From Halalkalicoccus sp. CG83 (GTDB lineage Archaea > Halobacteriota > Halobacteria > Halobacteriales > Halalkalicoccaceae), in the NCBI RefSeq assembly GCF_037081715.1, contig NZ_JAZDDH010000001.1, positions 186,001-250,000 on the forward strand: a stretch of 64,000 nt of DNA, given 5' to 3'. The notes beneath the pieces are model-generated. The model worked only from the letters and a program-made list of their open reading frames with translations. It was not told where the DNA came from and did no database searches. The number at the start of each line of letters is the position of its first letter. Positions within the stretch are counted from its first letter, which is position 1. This document shows, in pieces, positions 25,553 through 32,978 of this stretch. A program made the position numbers and the translations under genes.

Positions 25553-27955
25553 CTACTGGGGGTCGTACGCGCTCGCGACCACCTCGCGGATCCGGCCCGC
25601 GGTGACCTCGCCGACGCCCGCCACGTCGAGAAGTTCGTCCTCGTTTGCGGTCAGTACGTCCTCGACGCTGCCGAAGTGTTCCAGCAACGACCGTGCCGTC
25701 ACGGGACCGATGTCGGCGATCGCGCCGACGACGTACTCCTGCTGTTCGGCGAGCGTCTTCGAGGACTTCCGGCCGTGGACCTGGACCTCCCGGTCGGCGG
25801 TCCGCTGTTCGCGCCCCGCGATCACCGCGAGCAGTTCCGCCGTGTCGGCCTCGTCCTCGGTTCGCAGCACCGAGGCGCCGAAGTCGATCGCGAGGCTCGA
25901 GAGCGCCCCCCGGATCGCGTTGGGGTGGACGTTTCGCTCCTCGTAGAGGCGTTCGCCCTCGACGATCACGACCGGACGGGCGTAGTGGCGCGCCATGTCG
26001 CCCACCTGCTCGAACACCGAGCGATCGCCGCCGACGAGGGTATCGAGGAAGTCCGCCACCGACTTTCGCTCGACCGCCACGCGATCCGAGAGCACGTAAT
26101 CGCCCACCTCGAGCGTCTCGAGACGGACGTCGATCTCCTCCCGGGTCGAGAGGTCGCGGGCGATCGTCGAGTCGAGTTCGCGCTGGTCGGCGACGATCTC
26201 GATCCCGTCCTCCGCGGGCTCCGCTCGCGCGACCGTCGGCTCCTCCTCACTTTCGAGGGCCTCCTCCGGCTCGTCAACGTCGTCGGCCTCCTCGGCCGTC
26301 CCCTCCGCGTCCGCCGAACCGAACGACTCCAGGCCGTGGTCGAGCCCGTCGTCCGACTCGCCGGCGTCGAAGTCCGCCAGCTGACGCTGGCTCGAATCGA
26401 GCTGCTCCTCGACCTCTCCCGCCACGCCTTTCAGTTTCCGTAGTTCGGACTCCATCTCCTTCTCCCGCCGTCGGGAGATCCAGAAGTACGCCTCGTCGCG
26501 GGTGTCCTCCGCGAGCAGCACGACGACCCGGCCCTCGGTCTGTCGGCCCGTCCGCCCCTTTCGCTGGATCGAGCGGATGGCGGTGGGCACGGGCTCGTAG
26601 AACAACACGAGATCGACCTCGGGCACGTCGAGGCCCTCCTCCGCGACGGAGGTCGAGACCAGCACCTCGAACTCGCCCGCGCGGAAGTCGTCGAGCACCT
26701 CCTTCTGCTGCTTCTGGGTCATTCCCGAACTGCCCTCCTTATCGCCCTGGCCGACGAACCGCCGCGCGTCGACGTGTTCGCCCAGAAAGTCGGTGAGGGT
26801 TTCCGCGGTGTCGCGGAACTCCGTGAAGACGATCACCCGCTTTCCGCCGTCGACCAGCGTCTCGATCGCCAGTCGGCGCGTCTCCGAGAGCTTCGGGTGG
26901 AGGTCGTCGTACGCCTCGGCCCGGCGCATCGCCTCTCGAACTTTGGGTTCCGAAACGAGCCGCTGGCTCGCCTTCGACGCGCCCGAGGATCGGGCCTCGT
27001 TGCGAAGGCGCTCGAAGTACGCCTCGAGCGACTCGACGCCCTGGGACTCGACGACCTCGACGGCGTGTTTCAGCTTCATCACCTCCGCGTGGATCGACAT
27101 GCCCGTATAGCCCTCCGACTGATCGTTCTGGATCAGCTTCTGAAGCTCGCTTCGCACGCCGAACAGCTCCTTTCGCGAGATATCGACCCGGGCGGAGTCG
27201 ATCACGCCCAGATCCTTCAGCTTCTCCAACCTGTCTTTGACCACCTCGTTGAGCGCGTCGCGGATCTCGATGATCTCCTCCGGGACCTCGATCCGGTTCC
27301 ACTCGACGTCGGTGTCGTAGGTGTACTCGTCGACGTCGGCGTCCTCCTCGGTCATCACCTCGACCTCGCGAATCCCGAGGTTCTCACACACCTCGAGGAT
27401 CGCCTCCTCGTCGCCGCCGGGCGAGGCGCTCATCCCCGTGACGAGGGGGTTCTCCGCGTCCCCGTGGTAGCGTTCGGCGATATACACATAGGAATAGTCG
27501 CCGGTCGCGCGGTGACACTCGTCGAACGTCAGGTGGACGACCTCCTCGAGCGAGATCCGCCCGCCGACGAGGTCGTTCTCGACCACCTGTGGGGTGGCGA
27601 TGACGACCCGAGCGTCGTCCCACAGCGCCGCCCGCTCCGCGGGACGGACCTCGCCGGTGAAGACGACGATCTCCTCGTCGGGGATCGAGAGCGCCTCGCG
27701 GTAGAACTCCGCGTGCTGCTCGACGAGCGGCTTGGTCGGCGCGAGAAAGAGCGCCTTCCCGCCCAGATCGTCGAGGCGCTGGGCGGTGACGAGCAGGCTC
27801 ACCGTCGTCTTGCCCAGCCCGGTCGGGAGACAGACCAGCGTGTGGGCGTCCTTCGCGGTCCCCGCGAGCTGGAGCTGGTAGAGGCGGCGTTCGATGAACC
27901 CCGGTTCGAGAAGCGGATGGTCCACGTGGTGTGTTTGCTCGTCCGTGGCGGCCAT
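25553..27955 (-). CDS. hef: Hef helicase-nuclease (XPF/FANCM family)
   Basis: An 800-residue archaeal Hef, which combines a FANCM-like superfamily-2 helicase with an XPF-type endonuclease and acts at stalled or branched replication forks. The helicase has Walker A LPTGLGKTT near residue 45, the DECH box in LTFDECHRATGDY near 140, and motif VI QRKGRTGRQTEG near 465. An acidic linker of about residues 510-580 follows. The ERCC4 nuclease has the active-site motif VAVERKSVADF after GDYVLSD. The end is a tandem helix-hairpin-helix (IGPVTARSLLEHFGS and VAGVGEVTAGRIREV). Both halves look intact. A single gene. Confidence 0.96.
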   Translation of the reverse strand: MAATDEQTHHVDHPLLEPGFIERRLYQLQLAGTAKDAHTLVCLPTGLGKTTVSLLVTAQRLDDLGGKALFLAPTKPLVEQHAEFYREALSIPDEEIVVFTGEVRPAERAALWDDARVVIATPQVVENDLVGGRISLEEVVHLTFDECHRATGDYSYVYIAERYHGDAENPLVTGMSASPGGDEEAILEVCENLGIREVEVMTEEDADVDEYTYDTDVEWNRIEVPEEIIEIRDALNEVVKDRLEKLKDLGVIDSARVDISRKELFGVRSELQKLIQNDQSEGYTGMSIHAEVMKLKHAVEVVESQGVESLEAYFERLRNEARSSGASKASQRLVSEPKVREAMRRAEAYDDLHPKLSETRRLAIETLVDGGKRVIVFTEFRDTAETLTDFLGEHVDARRFVGQGDKEGSSGMTQKQQKEVLDDFRAGEFEVLVSTSVAEEGLDVPEVDLVLFYEPVPTAIRSIQRKGRTGRQTEGRVVVLLAEDTRDEAYFWISRRREKEMESELRKLKGVAGEVEEQLDSSQRQLADFDAGESDDGLDHGLESFGSADAEGTAEEADDVDEPEEALESEEEPTVARAEPAEDGIEIVADQRELDSTIARDLSTREEIDVRLETLEVGDYVLSDRVAVERKSVADFLDTLVGGDRSVFEQVGDMARHYARPVVIVEGERLYEERNVHPNAIRGALSSLAIDFGASVLRTEDEADTAELLAVIAGREQRTADREVQVHGRKSSKTLAEQQEYVVGAIADIGPVTARSLLEHFGSVEDVLTANEDELLDVAGVGEVTAGRIREVVASAYDPQ

Positions 27956-28079
27956 TGGGCGTTCTTGTCCGCTCTCGTGGTTAAGCGTTCGCGTGGCGCG
28001 GTGGAAGTGGTCGGTTCGTCGACGACCCGCGTTTCACCGCGGTCGGAACTCATACCCGGGTGGAACCGAACCAACGATC

Positions 28080-28877
28080 ATGGAGATGAATCACGTGCGG
28101 CGGGGAACGGGCGAACCGCTGCTGCTCGTTCATGGCCTCGGCGGCAGTTGGCGGACGTGGGAGCCCGTTCTCGATCGGCTGGCCGCGGAGCGCGAAGTGG
28201 TTGCGATCGACCTTCCCGGCCACGGTGAAACCCCACCCCTGCCCGATGAGACGTCGATGGACACCCTCGCAGAGGCGGTCACCTCCTTCCTGGAAGCCCA
28301 GGACCTCACCGGGGTCGATGCCGTCGGGAACTCCATGGGTGCGCGGCTCGTTCTCGAACTGGCACGCCGTGACGAGGTCGACGACACCGTCGCGCTCGCC
28401 CCCGGCGGGTTCTGGAAGGGGTGGGAACGTTACTTCTTCTACGCCACGATCGCACCCTCGATCCGGCTCGTTCGCGCGCTCCAGCCCGCGAGGGGTCGTC
28501 TCGCCGCCAGCGCCGTGGGCCGTACGCTACTGCTCGCTCAGCTCTCGGCGCGCCCGTGGGAGCTTCCCGCCGACGTCGTCGAGGAGGAGCTGCGCACCTT
28601 CGCCGAGTCGCCCGTCTTCGACGAACTGGCGTACCGACTGGCGTTCGGTCCGGCCCAGCAGGGGACGGACTCCACGTCCGGCTCGGTCGTGATCGGATGG
28701 GGAGACGAGGATCGACTCACCCTTCCACGCCAGGCGAGACGTGCCAGGGAACGGTTCCCCGACGCACGCTGGTACTGGTTCGAGGACGCCGGCCACTACC
28801 TCCACTGGGACGCTCCCGAGGAGGCGGCGCGGCTGATCCTCGAGACCACTGGAGACGGTTCGCGAACGGGGACGTAA
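28080..28877 (+). CDS. Alpha/beta hydrolase
   Basis: A 265-residue alpha/beta-fold hydrolase. It has the oxyanion HGLGG motif near residue 18, VVAIDLPGHGETP, and the nucleophile elbow GNSMGARL with the serine near residue 84. The acid is probably in IGWGDEDRLT, and the catalytic His lies in DAGHYLHWDAPEEAARLI. The frame is open far upstream, but only the ATG at 28080 gives a normal N-terminus (MEMNHVRRGTGEPLLLVHG). The substrate is unknown. It is divergent from hef. Confidence 0.9.
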   Translation: MEMNHVRRGTGEPLLLVHGLGGSWRTWEPVLDRLAAEREVVAIDLPGHGETPPLPDETSMDTLAEAVTSFLEAQDLTGVDAVGNSMGARLVLELARRDEVDDTVALAPGGFWKGWERYFFYATIAPSIRLVRALQPARGRLAASAVGRTLLLAQLSARPWELPADVVEEELRTFAESPVFDELAYRLAFGPAQQGTDSTSGSVVIGWGDEDRLTLPRQARRARERFPDARWYWFEDAGHYLHWDAPEEAARLILETTGDGSRTGT

Positions 28878-28886
28878 CGCCGCCGC

Positions 28887-29438
28887 TCAGAGCAGCGTGG
28901 TCGCCAGCCACATCGTCACCGCGGACGCGAAGGGGATCGTCAGGTTGTCGTCGATCACGTACCCCTGGATCGAGACGAGATAGCCGTCCGCGGCGGTCGC
29001 CGCGAGCGCCCCCAGGGCCGCCACGCCCGGCGAAACGAACGGGATCGCGAGCGCGAAGCAGACGACGAACACCGCGGCGATCGCGCCGACACCCTTCCTC
29101 CGGCTCCCGCCGCCGAGGTAGCCGCCGAGCGGATCGCCGATCGCGAGCATCAACATCGCGGGTACGCCGATCGCCGGCGGGAACGCGCTCGCGAGGACCA
29201 TCCCGACCATGTACAGCGCGTAGCCCGCGACCTTCTCCCGTTCGTACTCGCGGGTGAGGTTCTCGTAGATCCACCAGTCGAGCCCGACTCGAAGGCGGAT
29301 CGCCTCGAGGACGAACACCGCGACGAGTCCGATCGTGAGCAGCCAGCCCAACTGCTCCCACGTGAGCACGCCGAGCAGGTAGCTCGCCGGCGCCGCCGTC
29401 CCGCTCGCGTGTATCAGCCGCCGGCCGATCTCGGCCAC
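28887..29438 (-). CDS. Dolichol kinase / phosphatidate cytidylyltransferase-like membrane protein
   Basis: A 183-residue protein with about six hydrophobic helices, related to CTP-dependent polyprenol (dolichol) kinases of the SEC59 type. Marks are the N-terminal RRLIHASGTAAPA and the cytidyltransferase-like segment MLMLAIGDPLGGYLGGGSRRKGVGA, with a conserved Asp and Gly-rich loop. It would phosphorylate a polyprenol in the membrane for lipid-linked sugar synthesis; this is inference. I use the GTG at 29438, just before AEIGRRLIHASG; a farther GTG at 29477 would fall inside a hairpin. Confidence 0.8.
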   Translation of the reverse strand: MAEIGRRLIHASGTAAPASYLLGVLTWEQLGWLLTIGLVAVFVLEAIRLRVGLDWWIYENLTREYEREKVAGYALYMVGMVLASAFPPAIGVPAMLMLAIGDPLGGYLGGGSRRKGVGAIAAVFVVCFALAIPFVSPGVAALGALAATAADGYLVSIQGYVIDDNLTIPFASAVTMWLATTLL

Positions 29439-29469
29439 TATGGTGTCGATTGAACGCCGACGCACGATA

Positions 29470-29491
29470 GATCGCACGCTTTCGTGCGATC
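29470..29491. terminator. Hairpin after glyS
   Basis: A perfect 9-base inverted repeat, GATCGCACG / CGTGCGATC with a 4-base CTTT loop, lies 33 bases past the glyS stop and before the next minus-strand gene. It may end or slow the glyS transcript, or act as an operator for the downstream kinase-like gene. No long T-tract follows, so a simple terminator is not proven. Confidence 0.4.
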
Positions 29492-29523
29492 GACGTGGGG
29501 AACGGTTTCGAGCGATACCATAC

Positions 29524-31329
29524 TCAGTTCGGTGCGTTCTCGGCGCCGGCGGAGAGCTCCTCGTCGTACTCCTCGGCGATCGCCTCGAACGAGCGCTCCC
29601 CGTCGCGCAGGTCCGCGAGCACGTCCACGAGCCCGGCGATCGGCACCCGGACCTGTTCGGTCGAGTCGCGTTCGCGGACGGTCACGCCCCCGCTCTCGAG
29701 GCTCTCGTAGTCGACGGTCACGCAGAAGGGCGTCCCGACCTCGTCCTGGCGCCGGTACCGCCGTCCGATGTTGCCCGAGTCGTCGTAGCTCGCCTCGAAG
29801 CCGGCCGAGCGCAGCTCCGCGAGCAGCTCGCGGGCGCGCTCGCCGAGCCCGTCGCGGTCCATCAGCGGGAAGACGCCGACGGTGGTCGGCGCCACCTCGG
29901 GATCGAGCGCGAGGTAGGTCCGCGACTCGCCGTCGACCTCGTCCTCGCGGTAGGCGTGGGCGAAGACGGCGTAGAGCGTCCGACCGACGCCGAAGGAGGG
30001 CTCGACGACGTGGGGTGTGACGTGCTCTCCCGACTCGGTGACCTCCTCGACCGCGAAGCCGGTCTTCTCCGTCGGGATATCGTAGGCCTCCCCGTCCGAC
30101 TCGACCGCCACCGTCTCACCCTCGAACGCCGTCCGATCGCGTTCTGCGAGCCGTTCGAGCGCGTCGGCGATCTCGCCCGCCTCGGCGCCGAACTCGGGTC
30201 CCAGGTAGCTCATGTCGGGGTCGACGGTCGCGCGTTCCGTTCGGATCGGTTCGTCGTACTGCTCGAAGACGGTGAACTCCTCGCCGGAGTGTTCGGCGTG
30301 TTTCGCGAGGTCGTAGTCGCCACGGTAGGCGAAGCCGGCGATCTCGACCCAGTCCCCGCCGAGTTCGGCCTCGGCGTCCCAGCAGTCGGAGGCGTAGTGG
30401 GCCCGTTCGCCGGGTAAGTGCTGGCGGAAGCGGAACCGGTCCGTGTCGATGCCGATCCGCTCGTACCACTCCTGGGCGATCCCGAGGTAGTAGGCGACCC
30501 ACTCGCTGGCGATGACGCCCTCCTCGACCGCCTCGCCCACCGTGGTCTCGAGGTACGCCGTGCCGTCCTCGCGCTGCTCGTCGATGGAGTAGAGCGTCAG
30601 CTCGACGTCCGCCACCCGGGAGAGGTCGGGCTCGTCGCGTTCGGGGTCGACGAACAGCTCGAGCTCGGCCTGCGTGAACTCGCGGACCCGAACGACGCCC
30701 TTGCGGGGACTGATCTCGTTGCGGTAGGCGGGCCCGATCTGCGTCACGCCGAACGGCAGCTGGTTGCGTGCGTACTCCGCCAGCAGCGGGAACTCGACGA
30801 AGATGCCTTGCGCCGTTTCGGGGCGCATGTAGCCCGACTGGCCGGTGCCGGGGCCGATCGTGGTCTCGAACATCAGGTTGAACTCCTCGACGGGCTCGCC
30901 GGCGAGCGCCGTGCCGCAGGAGGGACAGACCAGTTCGTGTTCGCGGATCAGCTCCTCGACCTCGGGGATCGAGAGCGATTCGGCGTCCTCGATGGCGGTG
31001 GCGTCCTCGACGAGGTGGTCGGCACGGTGGCTCTCGCCACACTCCGCACACTCGACGAGCATGTCGTCGAACCCCTCCAAGTGTCCGGAGGCCTCGAAGA
31101 CGGCTTCGGGCATGATCGTCGGTGCCTCGATCTCCCGGTTGCCCTCCCGGACGGTGAAGCGGTCGCGCCAGGCCTCCTCGAGGTGGCGTTTCAGCGCCGC
31201 GCCCTCGGGTCCGTAGGTGTAGAAGCCGGCGACACCCCCGTAAACGCCGTTCGACGGGAAGAAGAAGCCCCGTCGTTTCGCGAGCTCCGCGAGCTTGGTC
31301 GACTCGCGCTCGCTGGCGCTATCGCTCAT
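29524..31329 (-). CDS. glyS: Glycyl-tRNA synthetase
   Basis: A 601-residue class-II synthetase of the archaeal/eukaryotic alpha2 type that charges tRNA-Gly. It shows the N-terminal RRGFFFPSNGVYGGVAGFYTYGPEG, motif 2 around YRNEISPRKGVVRVREF, the zinc-like pair CAECGESHR and CPSCGTALAG in the insertion, and motif 3 within EPSFGVGRTLYAVF. The C-terminal anticodon domain begins near VAPTTVGVFPLMDRDG. Its start overlaps the end of the CBS gene by 11 bases, so the two are co-transcribed. Confidence 0.97.
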   Translation of the reverse strand: MSDSASERESTKLAELAKRRGFFFPSNGVYGGVAGFYTYGPEGAALKRHLEEAWRDRFTVREGNREIEAPTIMPEAVFEASGHLEGFDDMLVECAECGESHRADHLVEDATAIEDAESLSIPEVEELIREHELVCPSCGTALAGEPVEEFNLMFETTIGPGTGQSGYMRPETAQGIFVEFPLLAEYARNQLPFGVTQIGPAYRNEISPRKGVVRVREFTQAELELFVDPERDEPDLSRVADVELTLYSIDEQREDGTAYLETTVGEAVEEGVIASEWVAYYLGIAQEWYERIGIDTDRFRFRQHLPGERAHYASDCWDAEAELGGDWVEIAGFAYRGDYDLAKHAEHSGEEFTVFEQYDEPIRTERATVDPDMSYLGPEFGAEAGEIADALERLAERDRTAFEGETVAVESDGEAYDIPTEKTGFAVEEVTESGEHVTPHVVEPSFGVGRTLYAVFAHAYREDEVDGESRTYLALDPEVAPTTVGVFPLMDRDGLGERARELLAELRSAGFEASYDDSGNIGRRYRRQDEVGTPFCVTVDYESLESGGVTVRERDSTEQVRVPIAGLVDVLADLRDGERSFEAIAEEYDEELSAGAENAPN

Positions 31330-32173
31330 CGAGCGCCTCCAGCAGGTGGCTGTCCTGGACGATGCCCACGAGGTCGTTGCCGCTCATCATCGGGATCTGT
31401 TCGATGTCGTGGCGGATCATCAGCTGGGCGACCTCGCGGGCGGTCTTGCGTTTCGTCACCGTCACGACGTCGTCGGTCATGAACTCCGAGACGGGCGCGG
31501 TCGGAAGCTCGACGTTCCTGGTCGGGAGGTAGCGGTTGCCGACCGACTTGATGCTCTCCCACTTCCAGTCGTCGTCGTCGTCGGCGAGGCTGTCGCCGAT
31601 GCGTTCCTCGCCCTCGACGACGTTCGCGACCGCGAGGACGTCCACCTCGGTGAGGATGCCGGCCGGTTCGGCGTCGTCGTCGAGCACGATCGCGTAGGGC
31701 TCGTCGGCGTAGTGGAGCTCGCGTTCGGCCACCGGAAGCGGCGTTCCTGCGTGGACGGCGTTGATCCGTCGGGCGGCGACCGTCCCCACCTCGGTCCCGC
31801 CGTCGGCGTCGCCGGTGGCGATCGCGCGGATCACGTCGGTGATCGTGACGATCCCCTCGAGTTCGCCGTTGACGACCGGGACCCGCCGCGTCCGCTCGCG
31901 GAGCATCAGGGTAGCGAGTTCCTCGACCGTCGCCTCCTGGGTGATCGTCGGGACCTCCTCCAGGAGCAGCGCGAGCTGGTCCTCGTCGGGGTTCTCGATG
32001 AGGCTGTCGCGCGAGACGAGCCCGCGGAACGTCTCGGTGTCGTCCTCGACCTTTACGACCGGCACTGAGGAGAACCCGCCCTTCTGGAGATACTCGAGCG
32101 CGTCGTCGCGCGTCCCCGGAAGCTCGACGGTAACGAGCTCCGGACGGGGCGTCATCGCGTCAGCGACGTTCAT
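31319..32173 (-). CDS. Four-CBS-domain regulatory protein
   Basis: A 284-residue protein built from four CBS motifs, forming two nucleotide-binding Bateman modules. The repeats begin MNVADAMTPRPELVTVEL, then PTITQEATVEELATLMLRERTRRVPVVNG, a degenerate third around PYAIVLDDDAEPAGILTEVDV, and the fourth VTVTKRKTAREVAQLMIRHD. An acidic linker (DDDDDWKWE) precedes the last motif. Such proteins sense AMP/ATP or SAM. It overlaps glyS by 11 bases, which suggests coupled expression, though a link to glycyl-tRNA charging is not known. Confidence 0.9.
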   Translation of the reverse strand: MNVADAMTPRPELVTVELPGTRDDALEYLQKGGFSSVPVVKVEDDTETFRGLVSRDSLIENPDEDQLALLLEEVPTITQEATVEELATLMLRERTRRVPVVNGELEGIVTITDVIRAIATGDADGGTEVGTVAARRINAVHAGTPLPVAERELHYADEPYAIVLDDDAEPAGILTEVDVLAVANVVEGEERIGDSLADDDDDWKWESIKSVGNRYLPTRNVELPTAPVSEFMTDDVVTVTKRKTAREVAQLMIRHDIEQIPMMSGNDLVGIVQDSHLLEALDER

Positions 32174-32313
32174 GGTCGCCGCCTATGACCTCGGCTACCT
32201 TGTACTCCCCGGTCTCGACGCTTACACGCTGTACGTCCACCGTTCGAACGGACGACCAGACGAACGTGGGGTTTCTCTCGGAAGAAATCCCACGGCCATT
32301 TCGTGCCAACGGA

Positions 32314-32320
32314 TTTATAA
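32314..32320 (+). promoter_or_regulatory. TATA box of the 56-residue gene
   Basis: TTTATAA, 24-30 bases before the ATG at 32344, is a textbook haloarchaeal leaderless promoter. It supports the small gene and its start. Confidence 0.65.
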
Positions 32321-32343
32321 CGGTCCGTCACCAGGACCTCGAT

Positions 32344-32514
32344 ATGTCCACGAAGGCGACACCGGCGTCCGCTGTGGATGGCGAGCCCGAGGTGATGGCC
32401 TCGGTCGATGACGACGGCGCGAAAACGCGTCTCATCATCGCCGACACGAGCACCGACGACGCGTGGATCGCCATGGCGATCGAGGACGCGGTGGTGCTTT
32501 CGGAGCGCTGTTGA
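32344..32514 (+). CDS. Small acidic protein (DUF7556-like)
   Basis: A 56-residue acidic protein (MSTKATPASAVDGEPEVM... ending in AIEDAVVLSERC). It resembles the short haloarchaeal proteins of the DUF7556 type as far as I recall. The core TRLIIADTSTDDAWIAMAIED suggests one beta strand and a helix, with a single C-terminal Cys. The TATA box at 32314-32320 fixes the ATG at 32344. It is followed 44 bases later by the PPC-domain gene. Function unknown. Confidence 0.8.
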   Translation: MSTKATPASAVDGEPEVMASVDDDGAKTRLIIADTSTDDAWIAMAIEDAVVLSERC

Positions 32515-32558
32515 CCCGGAGCTAAACCCTTTTGACGCTGCCCGCCGTCCGGCCCGCT

Positions 32559-32978
32559 ATGCACTACCGCGAGGTCGAGACGACCCGGGAGTTCGTCGCG
32601 TCCATGGAGACGGGCGCCGACTGGCGCGAGGAGATCGAGTCGCTCGCGAACGAACAGGAGGTCGACGCCGGGTTCTTCTACGCGCTGGGCGCCGTCCAGG
32701 ACGCCGAACTCTGGTTCTACGACCAGCGGTCGCGGGAGTACGACGCGGTCACCTTCGAGGAGCCTCTCGAGGTCGCCGCCTGCATGGGCAACGTCTCGTG
32801 GCTCGGTGCCGAGCGGTTCGCCCACACCCACGCGGTGCTCTCGCGACCGAGCGGACAGGCCATCGCGGGCCATCTGAACTCGGGAACGGTGTTCTCCGGC
32901 GAGTGTTACCTGCGCGAACTCGAGGGCGAACTCGTCCGCGAGCCCGACGAGACGACCGGACTCGACCTCTGGCTGTAG
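32559..32978 (+). CDS. PPC-domain (DUF296) protein
   Basis: A 139-residue single PPC domain (DUF296), a trimeric beta fold that in plants is attached to AT-hook DNA-binding proteins and occurs alone in bacteria and archaea. Visible marks are GFFYALGAVQDAELWFYDQ, ERFAHTHAVLSRPSGQAIAGHL and SGTVFSGECYLREL, with the conserved His residues. The role is not known. The stop TAG is followed at once by the ATG of polD large subunit with no gap, so the two genes form an operon. Start at 32559 (MHYREVET). Confidence 0.88.
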   Translation: MHYREVETTREFVASMETGADWREEIESLANEQEVDAGFFYALGAVQDAELWFYDQRSREYDAVTFEEPLEVAACMGNVSWLGAERFAHTHAVLSRPSGQAIAGHLNSGTVFSGECYLRELEGELVREPDETTGLDLWL

